Part shown: positions 39,681 through 51,481 of the stretch, piece after piece
Layout of the letters: every line of letters starts with the position of its first letter
Numbering within the stretch: position 1 is the first letter of the stretch
Source: Isoperla grammatica
Lineage: Eukaryota > Arthropoda > Insecta > Plecoptera > Perlodidae
Direction: 5' to 3'
DNA length: 64,000 bases
Assembly (NCBI GenBank): GCA_945910005.1
Contig: CAMDTW010000146.1
Span: 1-64,000 of the forward strand
The notes under the pieces: generated by a model
What the model was told of the DNA's origin: nothing
Seen by the model: the letters and a program-made list of their open reading frames with translations, nothing else
The model's database searches: none
Translations under genes and position numbers: made by a program

Positions 39681-40635
39681 AACAAGGGTAGTGAAGTTAG
39701 CTTCTTCACCACCACCTCTATGGGTTAGTTAGAAGGTTCCTGTAGCCCTTGAGCATAACAAACGATCTCGCAATTCTTAAAGGGAGGCTATGAAAGCGGT
39801 ATTTCAAACTGCAAAGGGTTACTTCGAGACTAAAGTCAGAACGCGTTTTAACACGCGCGTTAACATTATATGACAAGCGTATTTTAATTCGATCTCTATA
39901 CGGACAAAGTGTATGTGTCAACACGGTAGCCAAAGAAAGGGCGACATATTGGATTGGATGACGTCATGGCTAGATTCACTCAACGAGCAACTCAATAACT
40001 GACCCGAAGAGATGTTGGTCCTGTGTCCAGTGTACCAATTATTAGTGTACTTGCGATTCATTTGCGATCTATTGACAAATGCGAACATAATTATGAGATA
40101 GATTGTTGCCAAGTAAAGATTGAGTATCTTTTAACTTCTTACTAGCGTTCTAAAGTTTGAAGACTAAGTAATGATGAAACTCGGAACCATTATAAGTTCA
40201 ACAGACAGCCTAATTAAAGAGTATTTAAATGGGATTTTTATGTCTTAAAAAAAATTATAAAGTTTTAATTTGGTGATTTTTTAAACAAAGTTAAAAATGT
40301 TCTTTGCAAAAAAATCTAAGAATTGTCGGGATCGTCAAATATATAAAAGTTAGTTGTGAGCATATTTTGAGCACGCAATTTAAATATCTTTCAATATAAG
40401 TTATAACTTTTAATGATGCTGTTGTTGACATTTTAGTAAGAAAACGTTTGGTTCATTTTGGAGATGAAATATTGGTGAAATTCTAAGTATGATGTTAATA
40501 TAATAACAATTTGTTTTATGTAAGTTTTTCCAAAACCAAGTAGCTAAATGATCCTTCTGTGCGTTACTTCAACTCAAAGCTAAATAGTTCATATTTATAG
40601 TGTTGAAAACAGGGAGTCTGTTTTGCATGCGGTCC
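39681..40635. other. AT-rich unique DNA
   Basis: Nothing recognised beyond small open frames without domains. Confidence 0.55.
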
Positions 40636-40643
40636 CCACAACA

Positions 40644-41404
40644 CAGTCGCGACGCTAGAAGGGTGACAGGGGGGGGCCGGTGCCCCCCCTAAAATCCCTC
40701 GGCCCCCCAGCGAGTCCCCCACGTCAGAATAAATTACAACTGATACACTACGTTTGTGCCGCCGCATGCACGCCAACAAATAAATAATTCGCGTTTTAAT
40801 AGCCGCGCTTCTAGCTAGTTCTTGTAGTTGAACTTGACAACACCAAACCACCAGACTATCAAATATTTATCAAACTGGAGTTCGTAGCATTTTGATTTTT
40901 TACTTTCAAGTTTTTCACAGCTTGCACATGGTAACTGAAGCCAGAAGTTTCAAACGCCATTGGAAGGTTGTATGCCCCTCCTCGCTTTCAATGAAGCTTA
41001 CAAACTGTGCACTGTTAGCCTAACAATATCTGCATCAAGTGCTGCTTGTGAAAGAACATTTTCGTGCATGCGCCGTATCAAGAGTTACTTACGAAATCGA
41101 ATGGGAAACAATCGTCTAGGTACACTATCTGTCCTATCAGTGGAAAAAGACATTGATTGCCAAAGGCCTCAACATGCGCGAGGTGGTTCGCAAATTTGAT
41201 GGAGCTCATCACAACTTGAGGATAACCTTGAATTAATTAGGTAAGAATGGAATGCATATTTTCATGTCCGCGAGTGCATGTAGCCTGGTGTACCCCACCC
41301 CCCAACACTGATAAAAAACAAGCCTGGAATCTCCATGGCCCCCCGATACATTCGTAGGGACCCCCCTTGGCCAGCCCAACGGAAAATTCCTGGCGTCGTC
41401 ACTG
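40644..41404. mobile_element. Deleted hAT transposon with perfect 8-bp target duplication
   Basis: Terminal inverted repeats CAGTCGCGACGCTAG (left) and the complement of CAGTGACGACGCCAGG (right) bound a 761-bp element. The 8 bases outside it are identical: CCACAACA at 40,636-40,643 and 41,405-41,412, as expected for hAT insertion. Inside both ends are C-rich patches (GGTGCCCCCCCT; GGCCCCCCGATAC). The interior keeps only a C-terminal transposase fragment. At 761 bp it is far shorter than an autonomous hAT, so it is an internally deleted copy. Confidence 0.92.
40960..41199 (+). pseudogene. hAT transposase C-terminal (dimerisation) fragment
   Basis: An 80-codon piece containing the hAT C-terminal signature SSAACERTFSCMRRIKSYLR followed by NRMGNNRLGTLSVLSV, as in hAT/ZMYM-like transposases and host genes derived from them. 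The catalytic RNase H-like part and the BED or TTF zinc-finger N-terminus are missing. The first codons have no similarity I recognise, and the frame ends soon after the domain. It sits inside the hAT element defined by the 8-bp target duplication, so it is a remnant and cannot act as a transposase. Confidence 0.85.
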
Positions 41405-41412
41405 CCACAACA

Positions 41413-42239
41413 TGATAGGTTGGTGAAGATTGTTGAACTGACCGCACGAAACAAAGCTTAATTTGTACATTTATTAATTTTTATTATATTTTTATTGTAC
41501 TTTTATTTTCATATTATTTCAAGTTTCTCCGTTTCGATTTTCGTTTTCGTTTCCGTTTCCATTTACGTTTCCGTTTTCTCTTCGGTTTTCGTTTCGGTTT
41601 CCCGTTCCGTTTCCATTTCCCACGTTTATTGCTAACGATCCTGTGTATGTATTTTCACGTCCAACAATGCAGACCACGATAGTGAGAATCTCAAGCAAAC
41701 AAACTACAACCGACCAATAACGTAGACTCTTCGTACAGCAACGTGTGTGTATGTGGAGATAGCATTTCCCCTCGCGAGGCCAGTCACCCGATTAGGCCCG
41801 ACTATACCCGAGATCACTCGTGTGTGCCGACGTTCTTTCCAACAATACAACCTCATGTATGGAGACATATTCTTCTCTCTTCCAAGTCGATGAACGATTA
41901 GGTAGATATAAGCTCAAGTAGATTATTATTCTATACTGAGATACAATCTGCATTCTTATAAAAGCCGAGAATTCTAATATGTGGAGACGAGGAACTACTT
42001 ATACATAACAATGCTGTCTGGAATACCCAAGTTGGGGAAATTATTTTATTTCATATTTTGTATTTGTGGCGATTCTATTTATTTAAAGACTTACACAATG
42101 AACGACATTACGCAATTATGTCGATACAAACTAAGTAGCGCGAATATTTGTGATTGTTGTCTTTACCGTTCTGATTACCAAATTATTGTATATGTAAGAA
42201 AACATTGTATACAATACAATCATACAGTTATATTAGCTG
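41413..42239. other. Unique DNA with a (CGTTTC)-like low-complexity stretch
   Basis: From about 41,525 to 41,620 the plus strand is a degenerate run of GTTTTCGTTTCCGTTTCC. The rest has no gene; a 92-codon plus frame at 41,981-42,259 runs into the satellite and has no domain. Confidence 0.55.
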
Positions 42240-43049
42240 GAAATGTCTTACGCCACTAGGACGGGAAAGTGCTGGGTAGCAACTATAATGTCTTACACCA
42301 CTAGGACGGGAAAGTGCCGGGCAGCAACTATAATGTCTTACGCCACTAGGATGGGAAAGTGCTGGGCAGCAACTATAATGTCTTACACCACTAGGACGGG
42401 AAAGTGCTGGGCAGCAACTATAATGTCTTACGCCACTAGGACGGGAAAGTGCTGGGCAGCAACTATAATGTCTTACGCCACTAGGACGGGAAAGTGCTGG
42501 GCAGCAACTATAATGTCTTACGCCACTAGGACGGGAAAGTGCCGGGCAGCAACTATAATGTCTTACACCACTAGGACGGGAAAGTGCCGGGCAGCAACTA
42601 TAATGTCTTACGCCACTAGGACGGGAAAGTGCTGGGCAGCAACTATAATGTCTTACGCCACTAGGACGGGAAAGTGCTGGGCAGCAACTATAATGTCTTA
42701 CGCCACTAGGACGGGAAAGTGCTGGGCAGCAACTATAATGTCTTACGCCACTAGGACGGGAAAGTGCCGGGCAGCAACTATAATGTCTTACACCACTAGG
42801 ACGGGAAAGTGCCGGGCAGCAACTATAATGTCTTACGCCACTAGGACGGGAAAGTGCTGGGCAGCAACTATAATGTCTTACGCCACTAGGACGGGAAAGT
42901 GCTGGGCAGCAACTATAATGTCTTACGCCACTAGGACGGGAAAGTGCTGAGCAGCAACTATAATGTCTTACGCCACTAGGACGGGAAAGTGCTGGGCAGC
43001 AACTATAATGTCTTACGCCACTAGGACGGGAAAGTGCTGGGCAGCAACT
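42240..43049. repeat. 45-bp satellite, left arm (18 copies)
   Basis: Copies of a 45-bp monomer (ATGTCTTACGCCACTAGGAC, then GGGAAAGTGCTGGGCAGCAA, then CTATA). Variable sites are GCC/ACC, CTGGG/CCGGG and the CTGAG stop-creating form. It ends at GCAGCAACT, where the LINE 3' tail begins. The period is divisible by 3, so frames are open on both strands (235 codons plus, 278 codons minus). The minus frame gets its only ATG from the LINE's tail, which argues against coding. Confidence 0.97.
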
Positions 43050-43380
43050 TTTTTTTTTTTTCATTTTTTTTTTTTTTCATTAATAACAACACAATGTTGC
43101 GTACTTTACATACCACCCGCGCTTTTGCGCATATGTATGTTTAGTACCTCTATTCTGTTTGTTATTCTAGTTAGTTCTGTTCTTATGGGTCTGGGGTCTC
43201 CAAGGTGAGTACTTCCCCTTCCCAGTTTGTTTTGGTCTCATGTTCTTTCATTTATATTTCTTTGTTATATATCAGCCTTGTTTCTTGTATGTATTCTTGT
43301 TAGTCTTACTCTTTGTAAGTTCTGTTATTTGAGCTCATCTATACTTTGATTTGCTTGTTTGTTTCAGTTTAAGTCTTGAT

Positions 43381-43739
43381 TTATTTTCGTTTCCAGGTTT
43401 GATCCATATATCCTCCCACTTCTTCTTCTGCATCATGTAAGTCTTCCAGTCTGCCTTGTTCCCTTCTTAACCACACCTCATTACTGAAGCGCTCGAAGTT
43501 CCTGTAGTTATCCTTAGTGTTTATAAGGAGGACGAGTTCCTGCGGAGTTGTGACTCTGCTTATTTCTACTCCAAGTATATCTTGTCGTATGTCTGAGTAT
43601 TCCTCACAGTTTTTCACAACATGCCACATGTCTTCCGTGTCTCCACATCTGCAGGCAGTCTCTCGCTCAAGTCCTAGTCTCGCCAGGTTTGCCCTCATGG
43701 GACCATGGCCTGTTAGGGAGAAGCATGTAAATAAATAAA
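43381..43739 (-). pseudogene. C-terminal part of the same LINE ORF
   Basis: Downstream of the SINE the LINE frame resumes with FSLTGHGPMRANLARLG and then CRCGDTEDMWHVVKNC, the CxC...HxxxC zinc-knuckle-like C-terminus typical of R1/Jockey-group ORF2 proteins. It ends at a stop at 43,381. Together with the upstream part it shows the LINE ORF was intact here until the SINE inserted. Confidence 0.9.
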
Positions 43740-44153
43740 TAAATTCACATTTAGAGTCTACCCACTCAGTAATTAAACTGATTTGCAGTGGGGGACTTTA
43801 ATTTAAAGTGACTAAACCAACCCTGTAGGCTTCGAACACCATCGACGAGTGAGCGATAACCAATCAAAGATCGATATTTCAAATACGAAACATATGAATC
43901 AGTGATTGGACAGTGCGAACACCCGCGGACAAATGCCAGAATCAACAAGGCCGATTCAGAACAACTTTGAATTTATTGAGTGCTTCGTTGCTAGGACGGC
44001 TCCAAAGTCACCGTTTACTTATTTCTAAGCCAAGAAGTAATGGAATTGAATCCAGATTAGAAGTTAAAAAACTTCTGCCTGAAGCGGGATTTGAACCCGG
44101 GACCTTCTGCATTGGAAGCAGGGATGCTAACCACTGGACCAACGAGCCACCTG
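43740..44153 (-). repeat. tRNA-Gly-derived SINE nested in the LINE (copy 3, most complete)
   Basis: On the minus strand the head reads GGTGGCTCGTTGGTCCAGTG, then a tRNA-Gly-like anticodon arm CTGCTTCCAATGCAG (anticodon TCC), then GGTCCCGGGTTCAAATCCC (B box). A body of about 330 bp follows, with a tail of ATTT repeats near 43,729-43,747. It splits the LINE coding frame. No clear target duplication is seen. I do not call it a functional tRNA, because the acceptor ends do not pair and related copies lie at 31.3 and 31.7 kb. Confidence 0.8.
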
Positions 44154-45979
44154 TCCCAGGTTGGAACCATTTCCAGTTTCTTCTTTCTGTAAGGTCCGGA
44201 ATGTAGTTGTATGTTTTCCGCCCATTTTCGCATGTGTTCCAGGTATGTTGCCATTTTTCCCAATATTCTTCCTTAAGTCTGCAAATTTCACTTCTGATGA
44301 AGGCTCTTTTATTTCGGCCAGTAAGTTGCGTTATGTTGTTTGTAACATCGTGTATTTCTATAGTGACATTTTGTCTTGTCCAGTACCGAAAGCCTGCTAT
44401 ACAGATTTCGTAATGCAAAGGGAGTTTCCCAGCGATGACAAGGAGGGCTTCGGTCGATACGGTTCTGCAGCCTTTAGTGATCTGCAGGAGCAGTGTTCTT
44501 TGAAGACTGTTTATTTCTCTCCTCGCCCGTACTGTTTTGGTGCGAACCATCCATGCGGAGGCGGCGTATGTAATGATTGGTACCGCGACTGCATCGTAAA
44601 GTATGCCAAGCGTTCTGTGATTGAGTCCCCAATCCTTTCGTGATAGCCTGTGGATAGCCGCAAAGAGGTTCGTGGCTTTTCTTCGTATGTGTTTGATGTG
44701 TGGCATGAAGTTGAGCTTGTCATCAATCAATACTCCAAGGTACTGGTAAGTCTTGACTAGGGCGACTGCCTTTCCATTGACTTTAATTGTGGGTTTCCTG
44801 TTTGGTGATAGTTTTTCTTTGAGAAGCATTATCTTTGTTTTTGTTTCCGACATCTTCATTTTATGGATGCTGTTCCAGTGGTTGCATTTATCAATGACTT
44901 GTTTACCTTTATTTTCTAGTTCCGTCCGAGAGTTACCATGTATTAGCACAACTTTGTCGTCAGCATATGCTATGGTTTTTGTTCCCTCTGTTATAAGGTT
45001 AGTATCTTCGTCAAACACTAAGTTCCATAGGATCGGCCCAAGCACTGATCCTTGGGGGCATCCTCTGGTAACTTGTCGTGCGGATTTGTTGTACTCTGTA
45101 GATACTTCTGCGGAGCGTTCTGAGAAGTAGTTATTTATAATCTTATACATCTGGTTTGAAATTCCTAACTGACTGAGTCTTCGCAAGATGCTAGGCCACC
45201 ACACGTTGTCAAAGGCGCCGTTTATGTCTATGAAAATGGCTAGTACATATTTGCTGGTGCTAGTTTGAACTTCGTTGATAAGTTTATTCACCGCATCTTC
45301 TGTTGATTTGCCTTTTCTGAATCCATATTGTGATTCAGCACATAGATTGGATTGTAGGTATATATCATTTAGTTTAACCGCAATCATGCGTTCCAGTACT
45401 TTGCCCATTATAGGTAGAAGTGTAATAGGTCTATAGCTTTCTACTCTATTATTGGGCTTGTCTTCAGACTTTTTGAGAATTTTAATCTTGCCTTTTTTCC
45501 ACTGTGGTGGGAAGACTCCCTCGTTCCAGCATTTGTTATACATATACCTTACCACTTCAGGGTAGGCAGTCCATAGTTCTGTTAGCATTTCTTTTTCAAT
45601 TCCATCCAAGCCAGGGGCTTTTCCGTTTTTTAGCTGGTATATTGCTGTGCCAACTTCCTCCAAGGTGAAGTCGGTGGTAGTGTCATCTCCTATGTAAGAG
45701 CTTGTCTCTAACCTGATGATTTGCTGCACGGGTGAGTCCTCTTCAATGTTATCCGTTGGTATCATTTTGTCTAGTAGGGTTTCTATTGATTCAGTCCAGT
45801 CTTCTGTTTCAGATCCGTGTGTATTGATTACTGTGTTATAAATTTCATCCCCGTGAATTTTGCCTCTTGTCAGCTTGTAGACTAGTCCCCATGGGTCTTC
45901 GTTGCCGCATGTTGTTACTAGTTCCGTCCATGACTTTTGCTTCCTTGTACGTATTTCCTTTTGATAAGCTGCAACTATA
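44154..45979 (-). pseudogene. Reverse transcriptase of truncated LINE (N-terminal and central part)
   Basis: The frame is open from the satellite junction (about 45,979), with no start codon near the junction, to the SINE. The linker before the palm has the family's usual SW...DPWG pattern. Numbered from the first Met (45,765): PGLDGI at 51-56, YRPITLLP at 111-118, motif A FIDINGAFD at 178-186, motif B GCPQGSVLGP at 235-244, motif C AYADD at 266-270, then thumb and the LQRTLLLQITKGCR region. All catalytic aspartates are present. The apurinic endonuclease has been lost by 5' truncation. After about residue 537 the frame leaves the LINE and runs into the SINE, giving an artificial C-terminus at 44,008. 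It resembles R1/LOA/Jockey-group elements; the exact clade needs a tree. Confidence 0.93.
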
Positions 45980-46846
45980 GCAGCAACTATAATGTCTTAC
46001 GCCACTAGGACGGGAAAGTGCTGAGCAGCAACTATAATGTCTTACACCACTAGGACGGGAAAGTGCCGGGCAGCAACTATAATGTCTTACACCACTAGGA
46101 CGGGAAAGTGCTGGGCAGCAACTATAATGTCTTACGCCACTAGGACGGGAAAGTGCTGAGCAGCAACTATAATGTCTTACGCCACTAGGACGGGAAAGTG
46201 CTGAGCAGCAACTATAATGTCTTACGCCACTAGGACGGGAAAGTGCTGGGCAGCAACTATAATGTCTTACACCACTAGGACGGGAAAGTGCCGGGCAGCA
46301 ACTATAATGTCTTACGCCACTAGGACGGGAAAGTGCCGGGCAGCAACTATAATGTCTTACGTCACTAGGACGGGAAAGTGCTGAGCAGCAACTATAATGT
46401 CTTACGCCACTAGGACGGGAAAGTGCCGGGCAGCAACTATAATGTCTTACGCCACTAGGACGGGAAAGTGCCGGGCAGCAACTATAATGTCTTACGTCAC
46501 TAGGACGGGAAAGTGCTGAGCAGCAACTATAATGTCTTACGCCACTAGGACGGGAAAGTGCCGGGCAGCAACTATAATGTCTTACGCCACTAGGACGGGA
46601 AAGTGCTGAGCAGCAACTATAATGTCTTACGCCACTAGGACGGGAAAGTGCCGGGCAGCAACTATAATGTCTTACGTCACTAGGACGGGAAAGTGCTGGG
46701 CAGCAACTATAATGTCTTACGCCGCTAGGACGGGAAAGTGCTGAGCAGCAACTATAATGTCTTACGCCACTAGGACGGGAAAGTGCTGGGCAGCAACTAT
46801 AATGTCTTACGCCACTAGGACGGGAAAGTGCTGAGCAGCAACTATA

Positions 46847-47296
46847 ATGTCTTACGCCACTAGGACGGGAAAGTGCTGGGCAGCAACTATAATGTCTTAC
46901 ACCACTAGGACGGGAAAGTGCTGGGCAGCAACTATAATGTCTTACGCCACTAGGACGGGAAAGTGCTGGGCAGCAACTATAATGTCTTACGCCGCTAGGA
47001 CGGGAAAGTGCTGGGCAGCAACTATAATGTCTTACGCCACTAGGACGGGAAAGTGCTGAGCAGCAACTATAATGTCTTACGCCACTAGGACGGGAAAGTG
47101 CTGGGCAGCAACTATAATGTCTTACACCACTAGGACGGGAAAGTGCTGGGCAGCAACTATAATGTCTTACGCCACTAGGACGGGAAAGTGCTGGGCAGCA
47201 ACTATAATGTCTTACGCCGCTAGGACGGGAAAGTGCTGGGCAGCAACTATAATGTCTTACGCCACTAGGACGGGAAAGTGCTGAGCAGCAACTATA
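46847..47296. repeat. Five-monomer (225-bp) higher-order repeat, two copies
   Basis: Monomer types at 46,847-47,071 and 47,072-47,296 follow the same order: GCC, ACC, GCC, GCCGC, then GCC ending in the TGA form. Confidence 0.85.
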
Positions 47297-49501
47297 ATGT
47301 CTTACGCCACTAGGACGGGAAAGTGCTGGGCAGCAACTATAATGTCTTACACCACTAGGACGGGAAAGTGCTGGGCAGCAACTATAATGTCTTACGCCAC
47401 TAGGACGGGAAAGTGCTGAGCAGCAACTATAATGTCTTACGCCACTAGGACGGGAAAGTGCTGAGCAGCAACTATAATGTCTTACGCCACTAGGACGGGA
47501 GAGTGCTGGGCAGCAACTATAATGTCTTACGCCACTAGGACGGGAAAGTGCCGGGCAGCAACTATAATGTCTTACACCACTAGGACGGGAAAGTGCTGGG
47601 CAGCAACTATAATGTCTTACGCCACTAGGACGGGAAAGTGCCGGGCAGCAACTATAATGTCTTACACCACTAGGACGGGAAAGTGCCGGGCAGCAACTAT
47701 AATGTCTTACGCCACTAGGACGGGAAAGTGCCGGGCAGCAACTATAATGTCTTACGCCACTAGGACGGGAAAGTGCTGGGCAGCAACTATAATGTCTTAC
47801 ACCACTAGGACGGGAAAGTGCCTGGCAGCAACTATAATGTCTTACACCACTAGGACGGGAAAGTGCTGAGCAGCAACTATAATGTCTTACGCCACTAGGA
47901 CGGGAAAGTGCTGAGCAGCAACTATAATGTCTTACGCCACTAGGACGGGAGAGTGCTGGGCAGCAACTATAATGTCTTACGCCACTAGGACGGGAAAGTG
48001 CCGGGCAGCAACTATAATGTCTTACGCCACTAGGACGGGAAAGTGCCGGGCAGCAACTATAATGTCTTACGCCACTAGGACGGGAAAGTGCCGGGCAGCA
48101 ACTATAATGTCTTACGCCACTAGGACGGGAAAGTGCCGGGCAGCAACTATAATGTCTTACGCCACTAGGACGGGAAAGTGCCGGGCAGCAACTATAATGT
48201 CTTACGCCACTAGGACGGGAAAGTGCTGGGCAGCAACTATAATGTCTTACGCCACTAGGACGGGAAAGTGCCGGGAAGCAACTATAATGTCTTACGCCAC
48301 TAGGACGGGAAAGTGCCGGGCAGCAACTATAATGTCTTACGCCACTAGGACGGGAAAGTGCCGGGCAGCAACTATAATGTCTTACACCAGTAGGACGGGA
48401 AAGTGCCGGGCAGCAACTATAATGTCTTACGCCACTAGGACGGGAAAGTGCCGGGCAGCAACTATAATGTCTTACGCCACTAGGACGGGAAAGTGCCGGG
48501 CAGCAACTATAATGTCTTACGCCACTAGGACGGGAAAGTGCCGGGCAGCAACTATAATGTCTTACACCACTAGGACGGGAAAGTGCCGGGCAGCAACTAT
48601 AATGTCTTACGCCACTAGGACGGGAAAGTGCCGGGCAGCAACTATAATGTCTTACGCCACTAGGACGGGAAAGTGCCGGGCAGCAACTACAATGTCTTAC
48701 ACCACTAGGACGGGAAAGTGCCGGGCAGCAACTATAATGTCTTACACCACTAGGACGGGAAAGTGCCGGGCAGCAACTATAATGTCTTACACCACTAGGA
48801 CGGGAAAGTGCCGGGCAGCAACTATAATGTCTTACGCCACTAGGACGGGAAAGTGCTGGGAAGCAACTATAATGTCTTACACCACTAGGACGGGAAAGTG
48901 CCGGGCAGCAACTATAATGTCTTACACCACTAGGACGGGAAAGTGCCGGGCAGCAACTATAATGTCTTACGCCACTAGGACGGGAAAGTGCCGGGCAGCA
49001 ACTATAATGTCTTACGCCACTAGGACGGGAAAGTGCTGGGCAGCAACTATAATGTCTTACACCACTAGGACGGGAAAGTGCCGGGCAGCAACTATAATGT
49101 CTTACACCACAAGGACGGGAAAGTGCCGGGCAGCAACTATAATGTCTTACGCCACTAGGACGGGAAAGTGCCGGGCAGCAACTATAATGTCTTACACCAC
49201 TAGGACGGGAAAGTGCCGGGCAGCAACTATAATGTCTTACGCCACTAGGACGGGAAAGTGCCGGGCAGCAACTATAATGTCTTACACCACTAGGACGGGA
49301 AAGTGCCGGGCAGCAACTATAATGTCTTACACCACTAGGACGGGAAAGTGCTGGGCAGCAACTATAATGTCTTACGCCACTAGGACGGGAAAGTGCTGGG
49401 CAGCAACTATAATGTCTTACGCCACTAGGACGGGAAAGTGCCGGGCAGCAACTATAATGTCTTACGCCACTAGGACGGGAAAGTGCTGAGCAGCAACTAT
49501 A

Positions 49502-51481
49502 ATGTCTTACGCCACTAGGACGGGAAAGTGCCGGGCAGCAACTATAATGTCTTACACCACTAGGACGGGAAAGTGCCGGGCAGCAACTATAATGTCTTAC
49601 GCCACTAGGACGGGAAAGTGCTGGGCAGCAACTATAATGTCTTACGCCACTAGGACGGGAAAGTGCTGGGCAGCAACTATAATGTCTTACACCACTAGGA
49701 CGGGAAAGTGCTGGGCAGCAACTATAATGTCTTACACCACTAGGACGGGAAAGTGCCGGGCAGCAACTATAATGTCTTACGCCACTAGGACGGGAAAGTG
49801 CTGGGCAGCAACTATAATGTCTTACACCACTAGGACGGGAAAGTGCCGGGCAGCAACTATAATGTCTTACACCACTAGGACGGGAAAGTGCCGGGCAGCA
49901 ACTATAATGTCTTACGCCACTAGGACGGGAAAGTGCTGGGCAGCAACTATAATGTCTTACACCACTAGGACGGGAAAGTGCCGGGCAGCAACTATAATGT
50001 CTTACACCACTAGGACGGGAAAGTGCTGGGCAGCAACTATAATGTCTTACACCACTAGGACGGGAAAGTGCTGGGCAGCAACTATAATGTCTTACACCAC
50101 TAGGACGGGAAAGTGCCGGGCAGCAACTATAATGTCTTACGCCACTAGGACGGGAAAGTGCTGGGCAGCAACTATAATGTCTTACACCACTAGGACGGGA
50201 AAGTGCCGGGCAGCAACTATAATGTCTTACACCACTAGGACGGGAAAGTGCCGGGCAGCAACTATAATGTCTTACGCCACTAGGACGGGAAAGTGCTGGG
50301 CAGCAACTATAATGTCTTACACCACTAGGATGGGAAAGTGCTGGGCAGCAACTATAATGTCTTACACCACTAGGACGGGAAAGTGCCGGGCAGCAACTAT
50401 AATGTCTTACGCCACTAGGACGGGAAAGTGCCGGGCAGCAACTATAATGTCTTACGCCACTAGGACGGGAAAGTGCTGAGCAGCAACTATAATGTCTTAC
50501 GCCACTAGGACGGGAAAGTGCCGGGCAGCAACTATAATGTCTTACACCACTAGGACGGGAAAGTGCCGGGCAGCAACTATAATGTCTTACGCCACTAGGA
50601 CGGGAAAGTGCTGGGCAGCAACTATAATGTCTTACGCCACTAGGACGGGAAAGTGCTGGGCAGCAACTATAATGTCTTACACCACTAGGACGGGAAAGTG
50701 CTGGGCAGCAACTATAATGTCTTACACCACTAGGACGGGAAAGTGCCGGGCAGCAACTATAATGTCTTACGCCACTAGGACGGGAAAGCGCTGGGCAGCA
50801 ACTATAATGTCTTACACCACTAGGACGGGAAAGTGCCGGGCAGCAACTATAATGTCTTACACCACTAGGACGGGAAAGTGCCGGGCAGCAACTATAATGT
50901 CTTACGCCACTAGGACGGGAAAGTGCTGGGCAGCAACTATAATGTCTTACACCACTAGGACGGGAAAGTGCCGGGCAGCAACTATAATGTCTTACACCAC
51001 TAGGACGGGAAAGTGCTGGGCAGCAACTATAATGTCTTACACCACTAGGACGGGAAAGTGCTGGGCAGCAACTATAATGTCTTACACCACTAGGACGGGA
51101 AAGTGCCGGGCAGCAACTATAATGTCTTACGCCACTAGGACGGGAAAGTGCTGGGCAGCAACTATAATGTCTTACACCACTAGGACGGGAAAGTGCCGGG
51201 CAGCAACTATAATGTCTTACACCACTAGGACGGGAAAGTGCCGGGCAGCAACTATAATGTCTTACGCCACTAGGACGGGAAAGTGCTGGGCAGCAACTAT
51301 AATGTCTTACACCACTAGGTTGGGAAAGTGCTGGGCAGCAACTATAATGTCTTACACCACTAGGACGGGAAAGTGCCGGGCAGCAACTATAATGTCTTAC
51401 GCCACTAGGACGGGAAAGTGCCGGGCAGCAACTATAATGTCTTACGCCACTAGGACGGGAAAGTGCTGGGCAGCAACTATA
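49502..51481. repeat. 22-monomer (990-bp) higher-order repeat, two adjacent copies
   Basis: The order of GCC/ACC and CTGGG/CCGGG types over 22 monomers is the same in 49,502-50,491 and 50,492-51,481. Differences are few: a TGC-to-CGC change in monomer 7 of the second copy, ACGGGA read as ATGGGA in monomer 19 of the first and TTGGGA in the second, and the TGA form in monomer 22 of the first only. Confidence 0.92.

Larger units (their letters stand above)
43050..45979 (-). mobile_element. 5'-truncated non-LTR retrotransposon (R1/LOA/Jockey-like)
   Basis: A minus-strand LINE inserted in the 45-bp satellite. Its 3' end is an A-rich tail (complement of two T-runs separated by CA, 43,050-43,079), then about 300 bp of 3' UTR, then the coding region up to the 5' junction near 45,967-45,979. 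The satellite word GCAGCAACT is present at both borders (43,041-43,049 and 45,980-45,988), consistent with a 9-bp or longer target duplication made by target-primed reverse transcription. The endonuclease domain is absent, so the element is dead on arrival. A SINE interrupts it at about 43,740-44,153. Confidence 0.92.

Noticed and set aside
42228..43064. 278-codon minus frame in the 45-bp satellite
   Set aside because: Its start codon comes from the LINE tail; the rest is satellite with period 45.
43195..43210. Splice donor CAAGGTGAGTAC on the plus strand
   Set aside because: It lies antisense in the LINE 3' UTR, so it probably has no role.
44085..44153. Functional tRNA-Gly (TCC)
   Set aside because: The acceptor stem does not pair, related heads lie elsewhere with a common body, and it interrupts a LINE; it is a SINE head.
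44161..45130. Plus-strand frames of 68-160 codons across the LINE
   Set aside because: Antisense shadows of the reverse transcriptase.
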